From Hevea brasiliensis (taxonomy: Eukaryota; Streptophyta; Magnoliopsida; Malpighiales; Euphorbiaceae): a DNA stretch of 64,000 nt. A program made the translations under genes and the position numbers. Below, in pieces: positions 23,222 to 35,083 of this stretch; the first letter of the stretch is position 1; each line of letters starts with the position of its first letter. Location: assembly GCF_030052815.1 (NCBI RefSeq), contig NC_079496.1, forward strand, positions 40,697,593-40,761,592, written 5' to 3'. Under the pieces are notes generated by a model. The model made no database searches. It was not told where the DNA came from and saw only the letters and a program-made list of their open reading frames with translations.

Positions 23222-26200
23222 CTGCTCAAATAATTTACATACATATTATTACATGCATACATCAAAACCTATGTACATGGGTATACCTATGATATACCTA
23301 GAGCTGATCTGAATATATCTTCAAAGAAACTTACTCACTGCTCTATGCTCTTCTTACCTGCGACAGCATACAAAGCTATCGCTGAGTGGTGAACTCAGTG
23401 GTGCACAACTATAATTTAAAATATAGTACAATATACATTGACAAAATTTACAGCAAATAATTTGGAAATCTGAATACTCATCAAATTCCAAAACTCAAAA
23501 TATTTATTGCCAATAATGTAAATCATTTGTATGAAATGACTTTGATCACGAAATTCAATTTATCAAATCATGACTAACCATTTAAGGTAGTTCCAACAAA
23601 ATCAATTATACATAAATCATAACTGAAATCACAATTCTTTATTATTCAAGAAAAACATTTTGTATCTCAAAAATCATGTTGTATCTCAAAAATCATTCTT
23701 TATCTCAAAAGTCATTCTTTATCTCACTAACTATGCAAGACTAATCCGAAAGGGCCATATTCGAAGTAATTCTAACTCTCTATGGTCGGGGAGGTCGAAT
23801 CAGAGTCTAACTCCCTATGGTCGGGGAGGTCGAATCATCGTGTACAATACACATCACAATAATGAATCTTCCGCAAGGGCCATAACAATAATAAAAAAAA
23901 AAAAACTTAAATCTAACCACAAATCAGAGGAAAATCTAAGCCTGTGCACGTACTATGGTAATCAAAACACAACTAACTCCATTGTCTTCTCAACAAATGA
24001 GAGAGATGGGTAATAACCTAGTCAAGCATCTATAGTGAGATATAAAACAATATCACAATCCTTTTAGTGAGCATAAATCACAATATAATTCGATTCAAAT
24101 TCAATTCCAATATCCAATAATTTTTATGCTCATCACAATTCAAATCATAAATTTGAATTTTTCCATGAAAATTACCATCACAATTCAAAACATGTTCTAT
24201 CACAATTTTCCAAAACATAATTTATTCAATCCATAACAATGCTTAATACTTGTGGAAATACCATTTCACAAAGCCAAATTCATACATACTATAACCATTT
24301 CAATAATCATTGAATTAAATCCAATACTTGTTAAACATAATACATAAGAAAAATATATTATTTAATCATATGAAATATTCAAAACAAAATCAGTTAAAAA
24401 CTAGTTGTGCACAAACCTCTGATAGCTGTCTCTTGGCTCTGACTCAGTGTTTCCTTCCCCTTCCCTGAGTCTTTGCTAACTTAAACACACAATTTGAAGT
24501 GTTTCAGTACTCATTTAAACTGTCTCTAAGAATAAAGCTTAATAATTAATTTATTGAATTCTATCATTTCCTTAGTTAACCTAAGATGTTGACTCTCGAT
24601 GCAGTCAAGGTGAATTAGGTTTTAATGTTACCAATAGGGTTGGTACATGTTACCCAATTCATTTCCATGTATTTTTCATTTTATTGCAATTTGCTGGATT
24701 CCAGAATACTAGTTTAACCTAGCCGGACAACCTACTTCCCTCGGTTTTCGGGTTTTGGTCGAAACTACAAACTTGTAGATCTATGTCTTATTGCACGCAG
24801 GGTAAAATTTTAGGTCATTCCGAGTTTACTAGACTAAGTTATGGTCATTTTACTATTGCTGGTCAGAATGTAACAAAATTGGTCACTTCAGGTTATTTTA
24901 GGTCAATTTTGGTTCGGCCAGATTTTGGACCCGAACTTGTGCAAGCTTTTTAACTTACCTATGGTCATTTCTGGGCATTTTCATAAGACTTGTAGATATA
25001 TGTCTTAGCTATTCATGGTTAAAATTTCAGGTCAATTAGACCTGTTTTGAGTGAGTTATGGCCTAAACACTAACTGCTGCCCAAATGGTCAATTTTCTGG
25101 CCTTAATTGCACTAATCCGGATTTGGTCACTTTTCAAGTTACCTTACAATTAGAATTTTGGTAAGCATGAAAGTTGGCACATTTTGTGCCTAGTTTCACC
25201 TCCAATTGGTCTCATACCAATTGGAGCCACACACTTAAGGTTCTAGGTCCAAAACATAAACTGCCCTATTGCATTTTATTCATTACTCATCAAAGGACAC
25301 TTTTAAGAATTACCAAACTACACATTCATGCCAATTCTGATTTGTACCATAACCTAAACATAATTCACAACATATTGTTGGTCATTTTGGCAGCTTATAA
25401 TCACACTCAACATGCACCATATAGTGCAGAATTTTTTAAGCTTAAATTACAACAATTCAATCACCTAACCTAGCTCATTTACATGTCCAACCTCACACCA
25501 TCATACATATACCCAAACTGCCATAACAACTATCACAATTCAACATTTATATTCCATAAACCAAACATGAAATAACATCTTTATGGTTCACCAAACCAAA
25601 CTGCCGATTCATACATTACAGTCCATTAATTTCCAAGCTTCCAAATTCAAATACACATTCACATATACTAAGTATACATCACCCAAATTAATTCCTATAC
25701 ACATAAACATTTAATCAACCCTTTAATCTACCATTTACTAGCAAGAATAAACTATCCTCAAGGAGTTTCCATGGCTGTCAAAAGTACAACTCTCCCTTTA
25801 AACATCAAACCTTAAAATTCTTTCCACAATTCAAGTACCCATAACCTCCTCACAAACTTTAATGAAGCAATAACCAAAAACACAAACTTACCGCTTTGGA
25901 AATTCTTCAAAACCTCTCCAAAACATGGTCTTCTTGCTGCCTATCTACTGCCCATTGTGTAAGGATCACTTTTAATGGAGAGACTTACAAGAAATTATGG
26001 CTTGAAAGTGAAGATTGGAGCTTTGCATGGGTGGCCGGCCATGGAGGACAATGGAGAGAAAATGAATTTGGCAAAAATCAAGAAATGAGGAAGATGAAGG
26101 TGAAAGTGGGAAAAATTTTTGCATTTTATAGTCCCACTTGGTGGTCCACTAATTGTCCATTAAGTATAATTAATATTATAATAATCAAATCTTATTAACA

Positions 26201-26769
26201 TTTCAATTAATCCCCCTTAAGTCCTCTAATTACATTACTTGTAAAATTTCTTATTTCCATGGCATTTTAAAAAATTTAATACCACTTATTCTTAATGGAC
26301 ATTTAGGTCAAAAGGTAGTTCGGGGTGTCAATTGACCACAATGCCCCTATTCGGGTTGCATTCCCGATTTTTCGGTAATACCGAGTTTTATCGTTTTCTC
26401 GATTTCTCATTTTTCTTTGTACTAATTAATTAATTTTTCTTTGATATTTATAACGGCATTTATACTTTTATAGACATTTATTTAAGTCCTAAAAATATTT
26501 CCAGGGTTCCCTGCGGTCCAGGGCTAGTCAACGGTCCACACCGCGACTTCCCGGTGCGGTCACCCATTGCTAGGGTTCTCGGCTCGCTTAACTTGGTTAC
26601 ATTTCTTTGCTATTATCTTTCCTTTGTTTTTCTTGTATTTTCTTTTCTTGTATTTCATTATTTTATGTCTCCTCACTCATATTGAAGTGTAGTTCTAGGC
26701 ATCCTAGCTATTCGGACAACACTGGTCACTGGAACAGTAGAACGCACTACCGAACTTAGGGGTGTTACA
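23222..26769 (-). repeat. 3' LTR of gypsy F, right part
   Basis: Continues the F LTR from the duplicate CAACT to GTGTTACA at 26769. It carries the four-unit 19-bp array near 23645-23725 and two copies of the 'ccctatggtcggggaggtcg' unit near 23800-23840. A TATAAAA box on the minus strand at 26124-26130 is a likely promoter, also present in the 5' LTR at 42664-42670. The ORFs in it (23660-24013, 25174-25473, 25896-26198) have no recognised domain and look like chance. Confidence 0.88.
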
Positions 26770-26785
26770 ATTCTCACCCCCTTAA
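26770..26785 (-). promoter_or_regulatory. Polypurine tract of gypsy F
   Basis: The minus strand reads TTAAGGGGGTGAGAAT directly before the 3' LTR start TGTAACACC, the expected place and composition for the plus-strand primer. Confidence 0.8.
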
Positions 26786-26831
26786 AATAAATTTCATCTC
26801 GAAATTTTACCTGGCATTAGTCTCTGAACAA

Positions 26832-27875
26832 CTATGGGTGCTGTCTCCTCATATCCTCTTCACGTTCCCAAGTAGCTTCCTGGCCTGAATGATGGTTCCA
26901 CAGCACTTTAACCAGGTGTATCTGTTTGTTCCTCAGCTGCTTCACCTCATATGCCAGAATTTCTATGGGTTCTTTATCATATGAGAGGTCTGGATTTACC
27001 TCAACCTCTTCAATTGATAGTACATGAGATGGGTCAGATCTGTACCTCCTTAACATGGACACATGAAAGACACTGTGTATCCTTGTTAACTCCGGAGTTA
27101 ATGGCAACTGATATGCCAAAGGACCCACTCTTTCCAGAATCTCCTATGGTCCGATGAAACGAGGATTCAGTTTCCCCTTTCTGCCAAATCTCATAATCCT
27201 CTTCCAAGGAGAAACTTTGAGGAATACCTTATCACACACTACATATTCAATATCTCTTCTCTTCAGACCAACATAGGACTTCTGACGATCTGATGCAGCC
27301 TTGAGTCTATCTTTGATCAATCTGATCTTTTCCTCTGTCTGCTGAACAATTTCTGGCCTAATCATCTTCCTTTCACCTACTTCATCACAACATAGGGGAG
27401 TTCTGTACTTCCTGCCACACAAAGCCTCATATGGAGGCATTCCAGTGCTTGATTGGTAGCTGTTGTTATAAGCAAACTCAATCAAAGGCAAGTGTGTATC
27501 CCAACCACCTTCAAACTCAATCACACAAGTCTGTAGCATATTCTCCAATATCTGAATTTCCCTCTCAGACTGGCCATCTATCTGTGAGTGGAATGCTGTG
27601 CTGAAGTTCAATCTAGTTCCTAGGGCTCTCTGAAGACTACCCCAGAATCTAGAAGTGAACCTAGGATCTCTGCCTGATACAATCAATACTAGCACTCCAT
27701 GCAGTTTTACAATCTCATTTATGTACAATCTAGCCAATCTTCCCAGGCTATAGTCCATCCGGACTGGCAAAAAGTGAGCAAACTTGGTTAATTTGTCAAC
27801 TATAACCCATGCTGTATCATGACTATTCTGTGTCCTCGGAAGTCTCATCACAAAATCCATAGTTATCTGTTCCCT
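26832..27875 (-). pseudogene. Gypsy F integrase, second copy, with chromodomain-like tail
   Basis: A Ty3/gypsy integrase in one frame broken by a single TAG at 27144. The catalytic core starts at 'ITMDFVMRLPRT' (first Asp). The second site reads 'SGRDPRFTSRFW', where the family has 'SDRDPRF', so the second catalytic Asp is Gly (GGC). The Glu is present in 'DGQSERE'. After the core come 'RPEIVQQTEEKI', 'GDKVFLKVSPW'-like text (here 'CDKVFLKVSPW') and, past the stop, 'GPLAYQLPLTPEL' and 'HSVFHVSMLRRY'. A tail 'EPIEILAYEVKQLRNK...VLWNHHSGQEATWEREEDMR' resembles the chromodomain of plant chromoviruses. Integrase inserts element DNA into the genome. Loss of the Asp and the stop make this copy inactive. 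Confidence 0.87.
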
Positions 27876-28130
27876 TACAATGTTTCATAGGGTGCCACTT
27901 GTATGCTAGCTTGACACTTATTAATGTATACAAATTCTGTTAGTGGGATGTATCTGTCCCATCTCCCCTCGGATTCAATGACACAAGTTCTCAGTATATT
28001 CTTGAGGGCTTATCACATATTACAAGTTATTATTATCATTTCATTTCATTATTTATAGAAACTCAATGAGTTTCAAAATTTATCTGAATCACTTGTTTCG
28101 ACTATCCATCCGTCTGAGGATGACAAGTTG
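27876..28130 (-). pseudogene. Gypsy F integrase, first copy, decayed fragment
   Basis: Translating the minus strand gives pieces of a second integrase core: 'HPQTDG' followed by a stop (about 28100-28120), then 'CVIESEGRWDRYIPLTEF', then 'VAPYET' near 27885. These correspond to the middle of the core found again downstream ('FHSQIDGQ', 'CVIEFEGGWDTHLPLIEF', 'MPPYEA'). The fragment runs straight into the start of the second copy at about 27876. So part of integrase is present twice in tandem, the upstream copy being more decayed. Confidence 0.7.
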
Positions 28131-28815
28131 TATTGATATCTCCAAGCATATAGCAATTATTGTGGTACAGGTAATTCACATTAATGTAACCGAGTCACTG
28201 ACTCTAGCTACCTTACAAGTGTAGTAGTTTGATATGCTAATTCTAAAGTTTTAAATTTCTTACTAGAATTTTCACATTTATTTCCCGTAATAGTACTCTA
28301 TTTGGGCTCAACTGTATCAATTTATAGATTACTTACAAATATTCTTAATTTATTGTACCACGAGGAAGCACGTAGCTCTACTTAATAATCCCGTGTCGGT
28401 ATTGTAATCTGCAGCTTGCAATACAAACATCGAGAACATTATATAGCCACTACGTTATAACCTCATGGGCTAGGTTTTCTAACATCTTATCTTTCTCGAA
28501 TCCACTAATATCCTAAATCGATTCTGATTATAATTTCCTTTGACAATTACTAACAGTAACATCTTTTCCCTCATCTAGAGCAATTATATTACTGTAACTT
28601 ACTTTTAGGTCCTCTTGCCTTACATTAAGTAGGCTCACCAATTAGCTTTATAATTTATGGTATGTTAGAAAATACTTTTAGCTAACAATTCTTTCAAAAT
28701 TAATGTCAATCATACTTGTTATTATAGTTTTGATCCTAAAAGACTAGTCACTAACACATCAAAATTTATTCCCCAGTAAGGGAATAACAACAAAACATAG
28801 AATTCTAACACTAAC
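28131..28815. other. Unrecognised interior of gypsy F
   Basis: About 685 bp of AT-rich DNA between the gag remnant and the integrase fragment. Protease, RT and RNase H are expected here in a full element, but I could not read any of their motifs on either strand. It is either very decayed pol or filler DNA. Confidence 0.4.
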
Positions 28816-29544
28816 TTATAAATAAGTAGTGTTGGGATCAAATATTAACTCATTGTTTCTTTCAAAAATTAAGGACTTACCAGCAGCTACATCTGAAGTT
28901 TCTGCTATTTCTCCTTGGTGCTTAGTGGACGCTCTGATTGGTGCGCTACTATATTCGGGTTGATTCACTGTGTTATAGTGGTGAGGAGTACCAACTCTAT
29001 TTCTATCTCGACTCTGACTGACGGTCTGTGAACTCCGGAGAGCAGATCGAGATGGTCTACTACAATCTCTAAGAAAGTGTCCAAGCTTTCCACAATTGTA
29101 ACAGCCTCCAGAGGCCCTTCGACAAATACCTCCATGTAGCTTATCACAAACATGGCAGAAACGGGTAGAGTAGGAACTTCTGGTTGTTCGATGACTAGAT
29201 CTTGGTGTTCTCTGCCCTGATGATTCGCCTCTGTCATATCTCTGAGCTCGAGGTTCCTCAAATTCTTTTCTTTTCCCCAAATTATTACTCGAGTTCTGAC
29301 CTGTAGATTTTTCCCTCTTCTCTATTTCACACTGCCCTTATGGGGGCTGGGTCTATACTTGGGCTTGGGCTAACAGATTATCAGCCATTTGTTGGAAGAA
29401 AGTGGCCATTTGCTAGGCCATTTGTGCAGTAATTTGTACTGGTAAAACTAGTACAGTCGGGCCTTACACACTTTGTGGAGTTGGGGCCTCAACTTGTACT
29501 TTTTCCATCACGAACTGTTCTATTGTCTCATTCTTCTCTTCCAT
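28816..29544 (-). pseudogene. Gypsy F gag remnant with zinc knuckle, capsid missing
   Basis: From a likely ATG at 29544 ('MEEKNETIEQF') one frame runs down to 28816 but contains about four stops. The last 154 codons (29280-28816) are open. They hold a basic linker ('GKRKEFEEP', 'SSGQRTPRS') and a clean CCHC knuckle C-YN-C-GKLG-H-FLRD-C at about residues 60-73, plus an upstream C..C pair. The N-terminal 'MATFFQQMADNLLAQAQ' joins almost directly to the linker. The 200 or so capsid residues normal for gypsy Gag are absent, so Gag is internally deleted. Gag would package the RNA; this form could not assemble a normal particle. Confidence 0.75.
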
Positions 29545-29710
29545 ATCTTTTCACAAGATTTTCTATTCCTGTACAACCAACATAAGGAGATTCCTCTCCA
29601 TTAGTTCATATTTATGATGTAAATGTACTATATGTATCAAACATTTGAGTAGTTGTAGTTACCGACAAAAAGATTTCAAATTCACAGTTCGAAATTTACT
29701 TAAAAACCAT

Positions 29711-29723
29711 TGCTCTGATACCA
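29711..29723 (-). promoter_or_regulatory. Primer-binding site of gypsy F
   Basis: The minus strand reads TGGTATCAGAGCA, complementary to the initiator-Met tRNA 3' end, seven bases inside the 5' LTR. It fixes the orientation of F. Confidence 0.88.
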
Positions 29724-29730
29724 CAAAACA

Positions 29731-32700
29731 TATCACACCCTACTCTTCTGTAAGATGTAACATGATCCCGTAGTACACCTAATGAATTACTGTACTTTGC
29801 CTACTGATAATCCATTAAATATACTACAAGGGATTTTAAAACAATTTTCATGAAATTTAAATCATCCATTAAATTTTGGTGTTATAAAATTTTTTTCAAA
29901 ATTTCGGCAAAGTGCCGGTTGTATTTTGAGAAAACAGTTCTTCAAAACCTGCAAAGAACACACTCCCAATATGTTTTCTCAAATACAACTTCAATAACTT
30001 CATTTGAACTCATAATTCAAATCTCAATAATCAAATCAATCTCCTCATAAAAGAAATATTTCATTGATTACAATACTCAAAATTAATACTACAAAACTAT
30101 TCAGATAAATGAAATCCCAAATTTACATTTACAATAATTTACATTTAATTACATACCAAAATATTTTACAAGAGTTTTTTATACAACTGCTCAAATAATT
30201 TACATACATATTATTACATGCGTACATCAAAACCTATGTACATGGGTATACCTATGATATACCTGGAGCTGATCTGAATATGTCTTCAAAGAAACTTACT
30301 ACTGCTCTATGCTCTTCTTACCTGCGACAACATACAAAGCTATCACTGAGTGGTGAACTCAGTGGTGCACAACTATAATTTAAAATATAGTACAATATAC
30401 ATTGACAAAATTTACAGTAAATAATTTGGAAATCTGAATACTCATCAAATTTCAAAACTCAAAATATTTATTGCCAATAATGTAAATCATTTGTATGAAA
30501 TGACTTTGATCACGAAATTCAATTTATCAAATCATGACTAACCATTTAAGGTAGTTCCAATAAAATCAATTATACATAAATTATAACTGAAATCACAATT
30601 CTTTACTATTCAAGAAAAACATTATGTATCACAAAAACATGCTGTATCTCAAAAATCATTCTTTATCTCAAAAATCATTCTTTATCTCACTAGCTATGCA
30701 AGACTAATCCGAAAGGGTCATATTCGAAGTGATTCTAACTCCCTATGGTCGGGGAGGTCGAATCAGATTCTAACTCCCTATTGTCGGGGCGGTCGAATCA
30801 TCGTGCACAGTACACATCACAATAATGAATCTTCCGCAAGGGCCATAATGATAAAAAAACACTTAGATCTAACATCAAATCAGAGGAAAATCTATGCCTG
30901 TGCACGTATCATGGAAATCAAAACACAACTAACTCCATTGTCTTCTTAATAAATGAGAGACACGGGTAATAACCTAGTCAAGCATCTATAGTGAGATATA
31001 AAACAATATTACAATCCTTTTAGTGAGCATAAATCACAATATAATTCGATTCAAATTCAATTCCAATATCCAATAATTTTTATGCTCATCACAATTCAAA
31101 TAATAAATTTGAATTTTTCCATGAAAATTACCATCACAATTCAAAACATGTTCTATCACAATTTTCCAAAACATAATTTATTCAAACCATAACAATGGTT
31201 AATACTTGTGGAAATACCATTTCACAAAGCTAAATTCATACATACTATAACCATTTCAATAATCATTGAATTAAATCCAATGCTTGTTAAACATAATACA
31301 TAAGAAAAATATGTCATTTAATCATATGAAATATTCAAAACAAAATCAGTTAAAAACTAGTTGTGCACAAACCTCTGATAGCTGTCTCTTGGCTCTGACT
31401 TAGTGTTTCCTTCCTCTTCCCTGAGTCTTTGCTAACTGAAACACACAATTTGAAGTGTTTCAGTACTAATTTAAATTGTCTCTAAGAATAAAGCTTAATA
31501 ATTAATTTATTGAATTCTATCATTTCCTTAGTCAACCTAAGATGTTGACCCTCGATGCAGTTTAGGTGAATTAGGTTTTAATGTTACCAATATGTCACAT
31601 TTGTAGCCTTTTATGGTTGGTACATGTTACCCAATTCATTTCCATGTATGTTGCATTTTATTGCAATTTGCTGGATTCCGGAATACTAGTTTAACCTAGC
31701 TGGACGACCTAGTTCCCTCGGTTTTCGGGTTTTGGTCGAAACTACAAACTTGTAGATCTGTCTTATTGCACGCGGGGCAAAATTTCAGGTCATTCTGAGC
31801 TTACTAGACCAAGTTATGGTCATTTTACTATTACTGGTTAGAATGTACCAAAATTGGTCACTTTAGGTTATTTTAGGTCAATTTTGGTTCGGCCAGTTTT
31901 TGAACCCGAACTTGTGCAAGCTTTTTGACTTGCCTATGGTCATTTCTGGGCTTTGGTTTCTTCATAAGACTTCTAGATATATGTCTTAGCTATTCATGGT
32001 TAAAATTTCAGGTCAATTGGACCTGTTTTGAGTGAGTTATGGCCTAAAAACTAACTGTTGCCCAATTGGTCAATTTTCAGGCCTTAATTGCACTAATCCA
32101 GATTTGGTCACTTTTCAAGTTACCTTAGAAGCAGAATTTTGGTAAGATTCCTTCAAGAAAGTTGGCACATTTTGTACTAGTTTTGCCTCCAATTGGTCTC
32201 ATACCAATTGGAGCCACACACCTAAGGTTCTAGGTCCAAAACATAAACTGCCCTATTGCATTTTGTTCATTACTCATCAAAGGACACTTTTAACAATTAC
32301 CAAACTACACATTCATGCCAATTCTGGTTTGTACCATAACCTAAACATAATTCACAACATATTGTTGGTCATTTTGACAGCTTATAATCACACTCAACAT
32401 GCACCATATAGTGCTGAATTTTTCAAGCTCAAATTACAACAATTCAATCACCTAACCTAGCTCATTTATATGTCCAACCTCACACCATCATACATATACC
32501 CAAACTGCCATAACAACTATCACAAATCAACATTAATATTCCATAAACCAAACATGAAATAACATCTTTATGGTTCACCAAACCAAGCTGCCGATTCATA
32601 CATTACAGTCCATTAATTTCCAAGCTTCTAAATTCAAATACACATTCACATATACTAGGTATATATCACCCAAATTAATTCCTACACACATAAACATTTA

Positions 32701-32961
32701 ATCATCCCTTTAATCTACCATTTACCAACAAGAATAAACTGTACTCAATTAGTTTCCATGGCTGCCAAAAATACAGATCTCCCTTTAAATATCAAACCTC
32801 AAAATTCTTTCTACAATTTAAGTACCAATAACCTCCTCACAAACTTTAATGAAGCAATAACCAAAAACACAAACTTACCACTTTGGAAATTCTTCAAAAC
32901 CTCTCCAAAACTTGGTCTTCTTGCTGCCTATCTACTGCCCATTGTGTAAGGATCACTTTTA
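29731..32961 (-). repeat. 5' LTR of gypsy F, left part
   Basis: Starts TATCACACC (TG mutated to TA) and aligns along its length with the F 3' LTR. It is interrupted at 32961 by copia B. The last bases TTTTA (32957-32961) are the B target duplication. It carries the 19-bp array near 30610-30690 and two copies of the 'ccctat.gtcggg..ggtcgaatca' unit near 30740-30800. Confidence 0.88.
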
Positions 32962-35067
32962 TGTTAGTAGTATGCCCTAGAGCATATCATTTAGTATGTA
33001 TCTTGTATATATTTTTAATAATAAAAGGCATTTCCACTTTTCCGTTTACATAATATATTTATGTGTAATAGAAAAGGTCCATTGATATTTTGTTAGAAAT
33101 ATTATTCTTAAGTTGTTAAGAATATGAGTGACAATATTTCTAGCACAAAGTATCATAAATAGGTTCACAATCGAGGATACTTCATAATAAGGACATGACT
33201 TATCCAGAAAGATTGTATTCATGTTTGTTCCCAAGTTATTTATATGAGATATAAATAAGATGGAATGGTGAGTCTCATGCCATATAACAAACATGATAGG
33301 CACTTATAAATGATAAGTAGGCCGAACCAGTGACACTTATGACAAGCACATGGAGTTTACTCTTGTCAATGTTTTGTCATAAATCATATCAGTGCATATA
33401 ATCTTTAGACCTGAGATAGCACAGTTATCTTGTATATAGGTAGTTTGAGTTTGATACTGCTTTCATACTTGTACTGTGTATGGGTATATGGGCATGTGTT
33501 GGCTCCTGCTAGTTATATATGGAGGTAGGTGTTGATCAAGATGGAATCTGTTCCTCTAAGTAAATAGAGATAAAATCCTATGTTCATTTAATTATTCTTG
33601 ATATTTTAAGTTCCTGGCCAGGACAGATAGATTTATTCAGAAAAGAGTTTCTGATGAGAAAAATCTTTTAATCAAGAACTGGAATTAAAAGAGAACATAA
33701 TATTCATAGCAAATGGAGTTTGACAAAAACCATGACTCCAGCTTGAGTTGGGATTTTGTAACGGAGAGATTCTAGTGCATGGTAACATATGATTATAGGT
33801 TCATTTAAGGTAAACTTTATTACTAATTGGGTGGCCATGGCATGCTATGCTAGGTGTTAACCATGGTCTATGAGGTTCATAAAATGATTTAGAGAAATCA
33901 TTTATGGTAAGAAAGAGTTCTGATGATATTAAGAGTTGATATCATGTCTCATTGCCAATTAGTGATGAGCCTAGTAAGTCACACACATACACAAGTTATC
34001 ACCTATTTAAATATGATTTAATTAATTAATTAAAGAGTTTAATTGATTAATTAAATAGATTTGGTTTGCAATTAAATTGCAAAGTCCCTAGCATGACTTG
34101 AAACCAAATCTAGATTATTGGATGTGTAGTATAAATTAAATTTATATTTAAAGTGTTTAAATATGAATTTAATTGATGAGAAATTAATTAATAGAGATTA
34201 ATTAATTAATTTATATTTGATATAAATTAATTAGAAGAAGAAAATAATTATTTTGGGTTAAGAACTCAAAATTAAGACACAGGGGCATTTTGGTCATTTC
34301 ACAGTGTGACTCGTGGCACCATGAGATGGTGACACATGGCATAACACATAAGCTTGCCAAATATTTTTAATCATGTAAGATGATTAAAATCAAGATTAAA
34401 TATAGGTTTGACACTTGGCACAATGTGATTGGGTCACTTAAACCTAGAGCTAATCAAAAGGTGACATGTGGCTAGGGTTTAATGTGTTAACCTAGCTATT
34501 TAAGTGTGGTTATGAAAAGAAAACATAACCAGCAGCCTCTCTTCTCAATTGTCACGCCACTTTGAGCCTCTCCAGCTATTTCTTTTCATCTCTCATCAAT
34601 TCAAAGAGATTAGCCATCAATCTCTTGAATTAAGAACACTAGAAATTGTTTCTAGTGTCCTGTTTACATCTCTAATCTCTTAAATGGCAGAACTTGAATT
34701 TCTAATTAATAGAAAAGGCTTTAGAAGCTGTTCAAGGGCTGCCATAGGTGTTCTTGGTGTGGACAAGCTAGAGGGACAACATCTGGTGTCCTGAAGACGA
34801 ATCTCAAAGGCGCAGACACGCTGCAGCACATCAAGAGGTTAGTGTAATCGTTCTTGATTTAATCTAGGGTTCTAAAATTAATCTGATTAATTTTAAAATC
34901 TTAAATGGCAAATACAGATCCAAAAACATATTAAAAGAGTTTTAATATGTTGTTTATCATTGAAATCAAATAGATAAAAATAAATCTTGCATGGTGCATG
35001 TGACCCTAGGTGAAAATTTTTTAATTCAATGGTATAATCTTGTATTTTTCACGCTTCCGTTCCTTCA
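32962..35067 (+). repeat. 5' LTR of copia B
   Basis: TGTTAG...CCTTCA, 2106 bp. Inferred signals are a TATTTAAG box at 34497-34504 (U3 end) and AATAAA at 34979-34984, about 480 bp further on, as a possible polyadenylation signal. An 85-codon ORF lies antisense at 33046-33303. Confidence 0.93.
34497..34504 (+). promoter_or_regulatory. Putative TATA box of copia B
   Basis: TATTTAAG in 'cctagctatttaagtg'. The same place reads TATATAAG in A and is TATTTAAG in C (45301-45308) and E (58340-58347). Confidence 0.5.
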
Positions 35068-35069
35068 AT

Positions 35070-35083
35070 TGGTATCAGAGCCA
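35070..35083 (+). promoter_or_regulatory. Primer-binding site of copia B
   Basis: TGGTATCAGAGCCA, two bases after the LTR end, complementary to initiator-Met tRNA. Confidence 0.92.

Noticed and set aside
23660..24013. 117-codon ORF in the F LTR
   Set aside because: Covers the 19-bp and 36-bp repeat arrays. The matching part of the other F LTR does not keep the same ORF.
26951..27157. Plus-strand ORF over the gypsy integrase C-terminus
   Set aside because: Shadow of the minus-strand integrase frame, which has clear family motifs.
28131..28815. Hidden RT or protease between gag and integrase of F
   Set aside because: I looked for RT and protease motifs on both strands and could not read any, so I made no call beyond unrecognised interior.
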